A DNA stretch of 64,000 nt from Henriciella sp. (GCF_029936995.1 NZ_JAPYRE010000003.1:310001-374000); one strand, 5' to 3'. Positions 21,692 to 30,911 are shown, counted from the stretch's first letter. Notes: generated from the sequence alone by a model not told the origin. Translations and numbers: made by a program.

Positions 21692-23101
21692 ATGGCTGAT
21701 TATGACCTGATCGTTGTTGGCTCAGGCCCGGGCGGCTACGTGGCCGCCATCCGTGCCTCACAGCTTGGAATGAAAACCGCCATCGTCGAACGCGAGAATC
21801 TGGGCGGTATCTGCCTCAACTGGGGCTGCATCCCGACCAAAGCGCTGCTGCGGTCGGCCGAGGTGTTGCATTACGCCAATAATGCCAAACAGTTCGGCTT
21901 GAAGATCGACAAGGCCGATTTCGATCTTGAAGGCGTTGTGAAACGCTCTCGCGATATCGCAAAACAGCTTTCCTCCGGCGTCAGTCACCTGATGAAAAAG
22001 AACAAGATCGACGTCATTATGGGCGAAGCAACCCTGAAAAAGGGCAAGGAGGCGCCGGGCGTGTCTGTGAAAGACAAGGATGGCAAGGCCAAGGACTACC
22101 AGGCCAAGCATGTGCTGTTGGCAACTGGCGCTCGCGCGCGGTCTATACCGCAAGCCGGTCTGGAGCCGGACGGTGAGCTTATCTGGACCTATCGCGAAGC
22201 AATGGTGCCGAAATCCACTCCGAAGAAATTGCTTGTCATCGGCTCAGGCGCGATCGGCATTGAGTTCGCAAGTTTTTATAACGAGCTTGGAAGTGATGTA
22301 ACGGTCGTGGAGGCTATGGATCGGATCCTGCCCGTTGAGGATGAGGAAATTTCTGGACTGGCCCGCAAGCAGTTTGAGAAGCAGGGGCTCAAGTTCCATA
22401 CAGGTGCGCAGGTCAAGTCCCTGAAGAAGGGCAAGAACGATGTAACCGCGGAAGTTTCCGTTGGTGGGAAGTCCGAGACGATCAAGGCGGACCGTGTGAT
22501 CCTCGCCATCGGGATTGTCGGTAATGTCGAGAATCTCGGTCTGGAAGATCTCGGCGTGAAGGTTGAGAAGACCCATGTCAAAGTCGATGGATTTGGCCGT
22601 ACAGGCGTACAGGGGCTTTACGCTATTGGTGACCTGACTGGCCCGCCCTGGCTTGCCCACAAGGCCAGCCATGAGGGCGTGATATGTGTGGAAGGCATAG
22701 CGGGAGAGAACACCTCTCATCCCTTTGATGCTTCGAATGTACCGGGCTGTACCTATTCTCATCCACAGATCGCCAGCGTCGGCTTGACAGAAGCGCAAGC
22801 AAAGGAAGCCGGGCACAAGGTAAAAGTCGGCAAGTTTCCGTTCATCGGCAACGGTAAGGCCATCGCTCTAGGTGCGAGTGATGGGCTTGTGAAGACAGTC
22901 TTTGATGCGGAAACCGGAGAGCTGCTTGGTGCCCATATGGTTGGCGCTGAAGTGACCGAGCTCATTCAGGGGTATGTCATCGCCCGCGAAGGAGAGCTGA
23001 CCGAAGCGGAGCTGATGAATACCATCTTCCCGCACCCGACGCTTTCAGAAATGATGCATGAGTCCGTGCTCTCTGCTTATGGGCGTGTCCTGCATATATA
23101 A
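21692..23101 (+). CDS. lpd: Dihydrolipoyl dehydrogenase (E3)
   Basis: Reoxidises dihydrolipoamide and passes electrons to NAD via FAD. The 469 residues begin with the FAD fold VVGSGPGGYVAAI, followed by the redox pair Cys41 and Cys46 in GGICLNWGCIPTKALL, an NAD fold (VIGSGAIGIEFASFY), and the C-terminal His-Glu dyad in HPHPTLSEMMHES. It ends the pdh operon, so it is the E3 of this complex and may be shared with other 2-oxoacid dehydrogenases. Confidence 0.97.
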   Translation: MADYDLIVVGSGPGGYVAAIRASQLGMKTAIVERENLGGICLNWGCIPTKALLRSAEVLHYANNAKQFGLKIDKADFDLEGVVKRSRDIAKQLSSGVSHLMKKNKIDVIMGEATLKKGKEAPGVSVKDKDGKAKDYQAKHVLLATGARARSIPQAGLEPDGELIWTYREAMVPKSTPKKLLVIGSGAIGIEFASFYNELGSDVTVVEAMDRILPVEDEEISGLARKQFEKQGLKFHTGAQVKSLKKGKNDVTAEVSVGGKSETIKADRVILAIGIVGNVENLGLEDLGVKVEKTHVKVDGFGRTGVQGLYAIGDLTGPPWLAHKASHEGVICVEGIAGENTSHPFDASNVPGCTYSHPQIASVGLTEAQAKEAGHKVKVGKFPFIGNGKAIALGASDGLVKTVFDAETGELLGAHMVGAEVTELIQGYVIAREGELTEAELMNTIFPHPTLSEMMHESVLSAYGRVLHI

Positions 23102-23149
23102 CGGTTCGCTTTGCTTGACGTCTGAGGCTGCACCCGCCAGTTTTCGCGC

Positions 23150-23887
23150 ATGGCTGAGCTTGTGCCCGTTCGCTCCGAAGACACTTTTCTGAGTGTCTGT
23201 GGGGAGCTGTTCTTACCGACCGGGCAGGGCGCGCTCTGGTGGGAGCGCCGTAAGACTCTTGTTGTATCGGACCTGCACCTGGAAAAGGGATCGAGTTATG
23301 CGGGCCGGGGGCAGATGCTTCCGCCTCATGACACGGGCGCGACGCTAGATGCTGTAGAGAAGCTGGTCGGACGGTTTTGCCCGGAAACTGTGATTTCTCT
23401 TGGGGATAGCTTTCACGACCCCCTCGCCGAGGCCCGTCTGTCGATGGAGTCGCGAGATCGCATTCGCCGGCTTACGTCGAGCACGCAATGGTACTGGGTG
23501 GAAGGCAATCACGATCCCGACCCACCGGCTCACCTGGGCGGCATGGCGGCAGGCGTGCTTAAACTTGGGCCTTGCATATTCCGGCACGAGCCTACGGGCG
23601 CGACGGGCGAGATTGCCGGACACCTTCACCCAGTTGCGCGGCTTGGCGGGCGTGGTCGTTCGTTGCGTCGCAAATGCTTTGTGACGGATGGGCGGGCGTT
23701 GATCCTGCCATCCATGGGAGCCTTCACGGGCGGGCTGAATGTTCTTGATCCTGCAATCACTGGAATTTTTTCTGATGGGGCCATGGTCTTCGCAGTGAAT
23801 GGAACTAGTGTCCGGCTCATCGAGAATGCGCTCCTCCTGCCGGACCGGCGATATCAACGCAGCGGTATTGGTGGTTGGCGCATGTAA
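23150..23887 (+). CDS. pdeM: PdeM-type metallophosphoesterase
   Basis: Calcineurin-like phosphoesterase of the ligase-associated DNA damage response group. Metal-binding blocks are VVSDLHLEKG, SLGDSFHD, EGNHD and AGHLHPVARL, followed by RKCFVTDGRALILPSMGAFTGGLNV, characteristic of PdeM. The length of 245 fits. In other genomes it sits with an Lhr-like helicase, an ATP-dependent ligase and an exonuclease; none is adjacent here. Nuclease activity is inferred from family. Confidence 0.85.
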   Translation: MAELVPVRSEDTFLSVCGELFLPTGQGALWWERRKTLVVSDLHLEKGSSYAGRGQMLPPHDTGATLDAVEKLVGRFCPETVISLGDSFHDPLAEARLSMESRDRIRRLTSSTQWYWVEGNHDPDPPAHLGGMAAGVLKLGPCIFRHEPTGATGEIAGHLHPVARLGGRGRSLRRKCFVTDGRALILPSMGAFTGGLNVLDPAITGIFSDGAMVFAVNGTSVRLIENALLLPDRRYQRSGIGGWRM

Positions 23888-23935
23888 ACCTGAATTGAAG
23901 CATCATATGGTGCAACAAGAAGGATCTGTAACACT

Positions 23936-24772
23936 ATGGAAAGTCTGCAAAATATAAACTTTCAGGAAATCTTGGCCGAGTACTGGCCATCAATCCTGAG
24001 TGGCACGCTGAAAGTTGTTGGCGCGCTCCTCGTCCTGATCATTGGTCTGAGGATTGCCGGCTGGCTCTCTGACATGGTCAAGAAGCGCACACTGGACCGT
24101 CCGGGTGTCGACAAGACACTGGCAGGTTTCTTTGCGTCCCTCGTACGCTGGTTTGTCACCGCGGCTGTCCTCATTGCGACCCTTCAGGTGTTCGGTGTGC
24201 AAGCGACGAGCTTTGTTGCAGTTCTTGGTGCTCTCACCCTGGCCATTGGCCTCTCGCTTCAAGGGGCGCTTGGCAACATTGCCTCAGGCGTGATGATCAT
24301 GCTGTTCCGGCCCTACAAGATGGGAGACTTTGTGGAGATATCCGGGCAGCTTGGTACAGTTGCGGATATAAACCTGTTTCAGACCATCCTCTCCACAGTC
24401 GATAATGTGAAGATCATCATTCCCAACACCGAAGCTATTGATGGCGTGATCAAGAATTACTCCGGTTATGAAACACGCCGGTGCGATATTACTTTCGGCA
24501 TCGATTATGATGACGACATGGACAAGGCAATATCGATTATTCGCACCATGGCGGAAGGCGATGAGCGTGTGCTCAAGGATCCGGAGCCGTTTGTGAAGGT
24601 GGTCAATCTGGGCGACAGCTCGGTCGATATTCAGGCACGGCTGTGGTGTAATGCAGCAGATCTATATAATCTCAAATTCCACCTGACAAAAGCCGTCAAG
24701 GAAGAGTTCGACAAGCAGGGAATTTCGATTCCATTCCCGCATCGCACGCTTGTTCAGAAAGAAGCTGGCTAA
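23936..24772 (+). CDS. mscS: Small-conductance mechanosensitive channel (MscS family)
   Basis: Inner-membrane channel that releases solutes upon hypo-osmotic stress. The 278 residues show three N-terminal membrane helices (about 18-40, 66-88, 93-115); the third is the pore helix with Gly/Ala packing, AIGLSLQGALGNIASGVMIM. The beta domain FRPYKMGDFVEISGQLGTV and alpha/beta cage follow. It is close in size to E. coli MscS (286). The short membrane protein gene that follows may be co-transcribed. Confidence 0.93.
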   Translation: MESLQNINFQEILAEYWPSILSGTLKVVGALLVLIIGLRIAGWLSDMVKKRTLDRPGVDKTLAGFFASLVRWFVTAAVLIATLQVFGVQATSFVAVLGALTLAIGLSLQGALGNIASGVMIMLFRPYKMGDFVEISGQLGTVADINLFQTILSTVDNVKIIIPNTEAIDGVIKNYSGYETRRCDITFGIDYDDDMDKAISIIRTMAEGDERVLKDPEPFVKVVNLGDSSVDIQARLWCNAADLYNLKFHLTKAVKEEFDKQGISIPFPHRTLVQKEAG

Positions 24773-24804
24773 ACATAACGGGGCTCTTCCGGAGGTGTTA
24801 GTTC

Positions 24805-25170
24805 ATGAACGATACTGTCCCGCCGGAAGAGCCGGTCGTTACGGTCGACAATACACCGGCTAAAACCGGTAATTCCCTGAAAAATCAGAAGCGTCCCGTG
24901 ATGCAGAGATTGTTCGGGATCGATGCCTGGGGCGTCGTGAAGCTGGTTGTCACTTGCCTTCTCGTCGGCTTTTTCCTGCTGGCGCTCGAGTTCGACCCGG
25001 CAAACCAGGACGTCGATGTTCTGGCTGCGCTCAGCGAAATTCTCGGTAATTTCGTACAGGCTGCGTTGTGGGCCGTTCTGAACTTCTGGCAGCCACTTCT
25101 GGCCGGTGCGAGTATCGTATTGCCCCTCTGGATATTGTGGAGACTGATCAGCTTTCCCTTCCGGAAGTAG
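24805..25170 (+). CDS. Small membrane protein, possibly DUF6460
   Basis: A 121-residue protein with two predicted membrane segments, VVKLVVTCLLVGFFLLALEF and the C-terminal AGASIVLPLWILWRLISFPF, after a hydrophilic N-terminus of about 40 residues. The pattern resembles the alphaproteobacterial DUF6460 family, from memory and not certain. It has no catalytic motif. It follows the MscS gene by 32 bases on the same strand. Function unknown. Confidence 0.65.
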   Translation: MNDTVPPEEPVVTVDNTPAKTGNSLKNQKRPVMQRLFGIDAWGVVKLVVTCLLVGFFLLALEFDPANQDVDVLAALSEILGNFVQAALWAVLNFWQPLLAGASIVLPLWILWRLISFPFRK

Positions 25171-25228
25171 GTGCAGTGTAGCCAAGACGGCGCTAGACCT
25201 GTTTTGAAACAAGCAGGGAGGACACCGA

Positions 25229-26131
25229 ATGGATACCAGCAAGCTTATGTTCAAGGACGGCCTTATGGAAGGCGAACGTATCCTTGTGACGGGCGGCGGA
25301 ACGGGCCTTGGCAAGGAGATGGCAGAGGGGTTCCTGAAACTCGGTGCGGAAGTTCACATCTGTGGACGTCGTGGGGGCGTCTGTGAAGAAACCGCCAAGG
25401 AGCTGATGGACCGTCACGGCGGCAAGGTAGTCCCGCACGCATGCGATATCCGGGTCGCAGACGCGATTACGGATATGAATGACGAAATCTGGGCCAAACA
25501 CGGTCCGCTCACCGGCCTTATAAACAATGCGGCTGGTAATTTCATATCACGGACTGAAGATCTTTCTATTCGTGGCTTCGATGCGATCTCCAATATCGTT
25601 TTCCGTGGGACCTTCTATATGACCCATGACATCGGCAAGCGGTGGATCGAGAAAGGTGACAAGGGCAGTGTCTGTTCCATCCTGACGACATGGGTCTGGA
25701 ACGGCGGGCCATTCGTTGTGCCGTCTGCCATGTCAAAAGCGGCTGTGAACACGATGACGCAATCGCTGGCAGTAGAGTGGGCGCGTTATGGCCTCAGGTT
25801 CAATGCCATAGCGCCCGGGCCATTCCCAACGGAGGGTATGTCCAAGCGTCTTTCACCAGATGCAGAAGGCGCAAAGCGGATGGATTCCGGTCAGGCCAAT
25901 CCTATGGGCCGGGTCGGCGAAATGCATGAGCTGGTGAACCTGGCTGTCCTGCTGACCGCGCCGGGGGCGGACTATGTGAACGGTCAAACCATTGCAATCG
26001 ATGGAGCGATGTACAATGCATCCGGCGGCAACTTCTCCATGCTGTCCTCCTGGGGAGACGCAGAATGGAAGGCTGCTCGCGAAGCGATTGAATCCACCAA
26101 TTCTCAGGATAAGGCGAAGCGGACAGTTTAA
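25229..26131 (+). CDS. SDR oxidoreductase, 2,4-dienoyl-CoA reductase-like
   Basis: NAD(P)-dependent reductase of the short-chain family. The cofactor motif is VTGGGTGLGKEMAEGF and the Asn of NNAAGNF is present. FVVPSAMSKAAVNTMTQSLA and NAIAPGPFPTEGMSKRL closely resemble the mitochondrial 2,4-dienoyl-CoA reductase (DECR1) branch, suggesting a role in unsaturated fatty-acid oxidation. The classical YxxxK is missing: the Lys is present but no Tyr lies in the TTWVWNGGPF segment where DECR1 has its catalytic Tyr. It overlaps the convergent ligase gene by four bases. The exact substrate is unknown. Confidence 0.85.
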   Translation: MDTSKLMFKDGLMEGERILVTGGGTGLGKEMAEGFLKLGAEVHICGRRGGVCEETAKELMDRHGGKVVPHACDIRVADAITDMNDEIWAKHGPLTGLINNAAGNFISRTEDLSIRGFDAISNIVFRGTFYMTHDIGKRWIEKGDKGSVCSILTTWVWNGGPFVVPSAMSKAAVNTMTQSLAVEWARYGLRFNAIAPGPFPTEGMSKRLSPDAEGAKRMDSGQANPMGRVGEMHELVNLAVLLTAPGADYVNGQTIAIDGAMYNASGGNFSMLSSWGDAEWKAAREAIESTNSQDKAKRTV

Positions 26132-27114
26132 ACGTGGTCTCCCTCGAGCGTGTGAAAGCGCTCGAGCGACTGGCGCGTCCAGTTTGCCTTGCCAATTTCG
26201 ATGCGCTTATGGACGTCTTCGGGGATGTCGGGCAGGGCGTGAATGGCTTCCAGAAGGGGACGCAGTCCCCTGAGGTTTGCTGTCTGGATCGCAATTCCTG
26301 GCCGGGCATTCAGTTCGAGCAGCGTTGGACCCTTGTGCTCACAGATCACGATATCGACGCCGACATAGCCAAGGCCGACATGGTGGCCGAGACGTGAAAC
26401 CAACTCCAGTATGTCCGGCCAGCCAGGAACCTGAAAATCGCGTACAGGGGTTTCGAAATCCGGGTGCAGGTCAACCGAGTCGTTATGCTGAACCCCGCGC
26501 GTTGTAATGCCGGTCACCATGTCGATGCCGGCGCCGATCCCACCCTGATGAAGATTGGCCTTGCCGTCCGACTCAGCCGTTGGCAGGCGGAGCATGCCCA
26601 TGACAGGAATGCCCCGGAAAACAATGACGCGGACATCCGGCACACCGCCAAAAGCGAGCTTGGAGAATGCCGAATGTGGAACAAGCCTCTCCTCAAGCAT
26701 GACCTGATCGGAGCCGTCACCCATGGAGAACATGCCCGACAGCATGTTGTTGAGATGATATTTCACGTCGCCCCAGGGCATGATCCGGCCATTCATGCGG
26801 CGCAAGCCGGCTTTCGCCACACCGTTGAACACCATGATGCCGCCGCCACCTGAACCCCTCGAAGGCTTCACGACAAAGGATTTGTGCCGTTTGGCAATCT
26901 CCTCGATCAGGTGAACCTCGCCACCATACCTTATGACGCCGAAGAGTTCTGGAACTGTCACACCAGCTTCGATCGCAAGCTTTTTGGTGATGACCTTGTC
27001 ATCGACCAGCGGGTAGAAGCGACGTGGGTTATAGGCGGCAATAAAATCCAGATTCCGGCTATTGATGCCCAGCACCCCAGCCTTTGAGAGGCCTGTTGAA
27101 GGGAAGAGCTTCAT
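26128..27114 (-). CDS. ATP-grasp alpha-L-glutamate ligase homologue
   Basis: RimK-related ATP-grasp ligase (TIGR02291-like), predicted to add an amino acid to a carboxylate on a peptide or metabolite. The 328 residues begin with LSKAGVLGINSRNLDFI and NPRRFYPLVDDKVITKKLA, then the ATP-binding KSFVVKPSRGSGGGGIMVF and the metal-binding LELNARPGIAIQTANLRGL. It starts five bases after the 7TM/transglutaminase gene, with which it is usually paired. Substrate is unknown; the cluster is known from comparative genomics only, as far as I am aware. Confidence 0.85.
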   Translation of the reverse strand: MKLFPSTGLSKAGVLGINSRNLDFIAAYNPRRFYPLVDDKVITKKLAIEAGVTVPELFGVIRYGGEVHLIEEIAKRHKSFVVKPSRGSGGGGIMVFNGVAKAGLRRMNGRIMPWGDVKYHLNNMLSGMFSMGDGSDQVMLEERLVPHSAFSKLAFGGVPDVRVIVFRGIPVMGMLRLPTAESDGKANLHQGGIGAGIDMVTGITTRGVQHNDSVDLHPDFETPVRDFQVPGWPDILELVSRLGHHVGLGYVGVDIVICEHKGPTLLELNARPGIAIQTANLRGLRPLLEAIHALPDIPEDVHKRIEIGKANWTRQSLERFHTLEGDHV

Positions 27115-27119
27115 GGCTT

Positions 27120-28688
27120 TTATGTCTCTCCGTGCCGGGCGAGGACCTTGAAGCGGAAGAACTCGGTGACCTTGTAGCCCGTGTATCGCCCAAGCATCAG
27201 CACGATGGCGAGAACGATCAAGAGCAGTTCGGGGAAGACGATTGCGATGTGCTCAATATACTCGTTGGTCAGGATCCAGTAGCCAGGTACAGCGCCGGCA
27301 AGTGAGCCGGCAGCCTTCTTCAGAGCCTCAGACGCGCCATCTTCCTCCCACGTAAGAGACATGCGTTCGATCGTCATGGTGATAATGACGAGCGGGAAGA
27401 GAGAGATCGACAGACCTGTCTGGATACCGCTTGCCTCTCCAGCCAATGCGATGAACATCATCAGGAAGGTTACGATAATCAGGACCGCAGCCAGCCTCGG
27501 TACCAACAGCAATTGAAGCTGGTTGAAATAGGCTCTCAATAACAGCCCGACAGAGACAATACCGACAAACAGAAGCATGCCCGTAAGCAGCGATGTCTCA
27601 CGGAAAGCCAACGCAATCAGGATGGGCATGAACGTGCCGAAAGCCGGCATGCCGATAACCTGTTTCAGCACCACGATGATCAGGGCGCCCAAGGGAATCA
27701 GAAGCAGGACACGAAAGACGAGCTGAAGGTCGATCGGCAGGCTCAGCAATGAAGTGGCATTGACCCAGGGCGCATATTCTGCCCCACGCTCCATGGCCCT
27801 TAGAAGCTGACTTTCGAAATTGCGCGCTACAGACCACGACACTCCAAGCCTGCGGAACCCATCTCCATCAACCACGGGCGCTCCATCATAGACAATCGGA
27901 AGAGCGCGGGCATTATCCAGCGGGTCGGCACTTACAGGGTCTGCGCTTACCCACTGGCCATCCAGCCAGTACTCGACCCAACTGTCGAGCGGGGCCTGAC
28001 GTGTATCTGCATCCAGCATGATACCTTCGACGAGCCGGGCTGGTGTGCCCGCTGCGTTCAGCAGGAAGACAAGACGCTCTGCAGCGTTGTCGATATCCGG
28101 AGGTCCGCCCTCAATGATGGTAGTAATACGATCATCATTGGTATCGATACTCAGCCGGGCAAGCTGGGTGATAAAGCTGCGTTCGCCGGCTGATTTCTCA
28201 AGGGCTTCTGTCAACACGGAATCAAGAGCGACGAGAAGCGGCGTGGCGTTTTCCTGGATCGCGCGGCGTCGTTCTGAACGTCTGTAGTCAGATATGGCTT
28301 CCGGTTCGGCCCGGCGCTCACCATTCTCGGTTCGCTGGTCAACCGATATCAGCTTGGCCCTGTAGAAAAGCACGGCGCTGCCGTCCTGTCCGCGCCGTTC
28401 GAAAATTGCGCGCCGACCAGTTTCATCCGTTTCGGTTTCAATGCCAAACCCCGATGCAATGAAGGACTCATCGATAATGGAATACTGGCCTTGCGCTTCG
28501 GGCAGGGCGAGCCGGAGCGTTACCGGCTCACCCCGTCCCGTAAACGAGACTTTTGATTCAATTGTCCAGGTATCGGAGTCGAGGTCCGGAATAACCGGAA
28601 AGCCGAGTTGTGTGACCTTGTAGAAGAATACGCCGAGCGCAGAGGCGACCAGAACGCAAACGATAATTAGCAACTGCGTGCGTTTCAA
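27120..28688 (-). CDS. Inactive transglutaminase fused to seven membrane helices (UUP1 family)
   Basis: A 522-residue membrane protein. Residues 5-25 form an N-terminal anchor, followed by a periplasmic transglutaminase-like domain (about 30-280) and a C-terminal block of about seven helices starting near LLSLPIDLQLVFRVLLLIPL. In the transglutaminase-like region (ARLVEGIMLDADTRQAPLDS and WVEYWLDGQWVSADPV) no catalytic Cys is visible, consistent with the inactive family. It lies between the zinc-protease-like gene and the ATP-grasp ligase on one strand, the standard order of this cluster. Possibly it presents or transports the ligase product; this is inference. Confidence 0.85.
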   Translation of the reverse strand: MKRTQLLIIVCVLVASALGVFFYKVTQLGFPVIPDLDSDTWTIESKVSFTGRGEPVTLRLALPEAQGQYSIIDESFIASGFGIETETDETGRRAIFERRGQDGSAVLFYRAKLISVDQRTENGERRAEPEAISDYRRSERRRAIQENATPLLVALDSVLTEALEKSAGERSFITQLARLSIDTNDDRITTIIEGGPPDIDNAAERLVFLLNAAGTPARLVEGIMLDADTRQAPLDSWVEYWLDGQWVSADPVSADPLDNARALPIVYDGAPVVDGDGFRRLGVSWSVARNFESQLLRAMERGAEYAPWVNATSLLSLPIDLQLVFRVLLLIPLGALIIVVLKQVIGMPAFGTFMPILIALAFRETSLLTGMLLFVGIVSVGLLLRAYFNQLQLLLVPRLAAVLIIVTFLMMFIALAGEASGIQTGLSISLFPLVIITMTIERMSLTWEEDGASEALKKAAGSLAGAVPGYWILTNEYIEHIAIVFPELLLIVLAIVLMLGRYTGYKVTEFFRFKVLARHGET

Positions 28689-28726
28689 AGACCCTCTCCG
28701 CTCGCCCGGACCCCAACAGGTAGCAA

Positions 28727-29254
28727 TCAGTCGTCGCTACAACGTGGCTTGTTTGTATAGATATCGCCAGCGTCCACAATGATTCTACCGCGCTCAAGCA
28801 TGTTTCTGCCGATAAGTGTTGGATAATTGAAGTGCGAACGGTCTGACAAGTTCACCTCATCCTTGATAATCCGTCCACCAAGGCAGAACTCCATTTCGAT
28901 AACGGGCCTGTAGGTTACGTCATCATCCTTCGTCTTGATGCCAACCCAGCGCACGATTTCAGCCTCAATTGTGCGTTCATCACCATCTTCGTTAGCCACT
29001 TTGAAGACAATTGTTCTGTCCTTGTCTTCATCTTCGAAATCATCCTGTTCGGGTGAGGAGATTATCTCAGCATCAATCGAAGCGGTCTTTGCGCCCGTAT
29101 CGAGTTTGGCGTCAAGTTTGATGTCGGCGCCAACAATGCGCACATGCTCAAGCCAGCCCAGTGAAAGCGGTTCATCATAGTCGACAGTATCTGCGGATGC
29201 GGACAATGAGCCCGCGATGGCAAAAATTGCACTGGCTACACAAGTTTTCATCAT
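28727..29254 (-). CDS. RimB/DUF785-type retropepsin-like protease, periplasmic
   Basis: Predicted protease of the ATP-dependent zinc protease family (PF05618), whose fold is retropepsin-like. The catalytic-type motif is KLDTGAKTASIDAE and the closing motif is YPTLIGRNML. The ATG-ATG at 29254/29251, with AGGA about nine bases upstream, gives a signal peptide ending near SLSASA, so it should act in the periplasm. In known clusters this protein accompanies the ATP-grasp ligase and the 7TM protein, as here. It is about 175 residues long. Confidence 0.85.
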   Translation of the reverse strand: MMKTCVASAIFAIAGSLSASADTVDYDEPLSLGWLEHVRIVGADIKLDAKLDTGAKTASIDAEIISSPEQDDFEDEDKDRTIVFKVANEDGDERTIEAEIVRWVGIKTKDDDVTYRPVIEMEFCLGGRIIKDEVNLSDRSHFNYPTLIGRNMLERGRIIVDAGDIYTNKPRCSDD

Positions 29255-29339
29255 ATCAGTATGTCCTTTAGCGTCAGTTGCGCGGCGCTGCTTCAACACT
29301 GTAATTGTGGAAAAGCGATGGCAGATACTGCGTTAGCCT

Positions 29340-30911
29340 TCAGGCTTCCGAATACTCCTGAACCATCCTGTTCACCGCTCCATAGTCAATCTTACCTGTT
29401 CCCAGAACAGGTATGTCTTCGACATGATAGACTTTTCGCGGCACAGAAAGTTCCGAAACACCATGTGATTGAGACCATGCGATGATGGCGCTCCGGTCTG
29501 CTTTCCGGGCTGTTGTCAGCAGGATAATCTGCTCGCCCTTGCGCGGATCGGGAATTGCTGCGGCGGCGTGCATGTCATCCGGCCATATGGCGCTTGCACA
29601 GTTTTCCACGACTGAGAGCGAGACCATCTCCCCGCCAATCTTGGCAAAGCGTTTCACACGGCCGCGGATCCAGATGCATTCATCCTCATCTATGGCGACA
29701 ATATCCCCCGTATCATGCCAGCCATTTTCCGTCGGCTCGATCACGCCTGGATTATCAGCACGCATGTAGCCCAGCATCACATTCGGGCCACGGATTCGAA
29801 GTTTGCCACCTTCATCAATACCTTCGACCGGCAGGAGTTCGTACTCCATATCAGCCATGAGCCGTCCAACCGTGCCGGGCTTATTCATTTCAGGACTATT
29901 GGCAGCCACTACAGGGGACGCCTCAGTGGCGCCATAGCCTTCAAGGATTTCGATGTCGAACTTGCGCCGGACAAGCTGGCGTGTTTCGTCACGTACGCGT
30001 TCAGCTCCGCAGACGGCGAGCCTGATGCTGCTCATATCGCCTTCTTCCCCTGCGCGGGCATACTGCGAAATGAAAGTATCTGTCGCGAGAAGGATGGTTG
30101 AGCCACTGTCGCGTATACGCTTTGCAATTTCCCGCGGCTGCAATGGCGTAGGGTGGAAGACAGCTTTTACGCCTGCCATCAATGGCAAAAGCGCTCCAAC
30201 CGTTAGCCCGAAGCAGTGAAATGTGGGGAGCGGATTGAAAACGCTATCCTGGTCCGGATCCAGTCCGATGTGAGCCCGGACCTGCTCAACATTCGTTACA
30301 ATGTTCTGATGGCTGAGAACAACTCCCTTCGGCTCACCTTCCGTACCTGATGTGAACAGGATCACACCCGGTTTGCGATGATCCGGCTCGGCGTGAAACA
30401 GGCGTGGCATAATTGGGCCGAGAGCACCGGCAATCTTGTCTTTGAGGCCCAGGTTCTCCCGGACATCCTCAAGATAGATGAAGTCGGCATCTTCGTTGAG
30501 AGAGTCGATGAGAGGTTCAAGGTTCCCGATTTCCACGAATTTATGAGCGGTGAGAATCTTGTCGACCTTCGCTGCCTTCATGGCGGAACGCAGGTTCGCT
30601 GTCCCGGCCGTAAAGTTCAGCATCGCAGGAATGCGGCCGGCCGCGAGGACGCTGAGGAAAGCGATCACGGCACCAGCGCCTGTGGGAAGCATTATGCCAA
30701 TTGCTTCTCCTTTTTGGGTCCGACGCTTGATAGCGGATCCCAAAGCAAAGGAAGCGCGAATAAGATCGTTATAGCTCAGCTCCCGTTCGTCACCATCCAC
30801 AATTGCGATTGTGGACCCGCCAAATTCATTCCTGGCACGTAATGCCGCTGAAAAAATGTCGATTCGTGTTCTCTTGATCTGGAACTCAAGCGGTGCAGGG
30901 GTTGAGGACAT
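29340..30911 (-). CDS. AMP-binding acyl-activating enzyme, Aas C-terminal type
   Basis: Adenylates a fatty acid and transfers it to CoA or ACP. Motifs: LFTSGTEGEPKGVVLSHQN (P-loop), EGYGATEASPVVAAN, WHDTGDIVAI, and the C-terminal catalytic Lys in GTGKIDYGAVNRM. The segment MLNFTAGTANLRSAMKAAKV resembles the acyl-ACP synthetase half of Aas, but the acyltransferase half is missing; a stand-alone PlsC-like protein is encoded about 28 kb away. It starts upstream of the amidoligase cluster on the same strand and is divergent from lipA. Whether it uses CoA or ACP is open. Confidence 0.85.
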   Translation of the reverse strand: MSSTPAPLEFQIKRTRIDIFSAALRARNEFGGSTIAIVDGDERELSYNDLIRASFALGSAIKRRTQKGEAIGIMLPTGAGAVIAFLSVLAAGRIPAMLNFTAGTANLRSAMKAAKVDKILTAHKFVEIGNLEPLIDSLNEDADFIYLEDVRENLGLKDKIAGALGPIMPRLFHAEPDHRKPGVILFTSGTEGEPKGVVLSHQNIVTNVEQVRAHIGLDPDQDSVFNPLPTFHCFGLTVGALLPLMAGVKAVFHPTPLQPREIAKRIRDSGSTILLATDTFISQYARAGEEGDMSSIRLAVCGAERVRDETRQLVRRKFDIEILEGYGATEASPVVAANSPEMNKPGTVGRLMADMEYELLPVEGIDEGGKLRIRGPNVMLGYMRADNPGVIEPTENGWHDTGDIVAIDEDECIWIRGRVKRFAKIGGEMVSLSVVENCASAIWPDDMHAAAAIPDPRKGEQIILLTTARKADRSAIIAWSQSHGVSELSVPRKVYHVEDIPVLGTGKIDYGAVNRMVQEYSEA

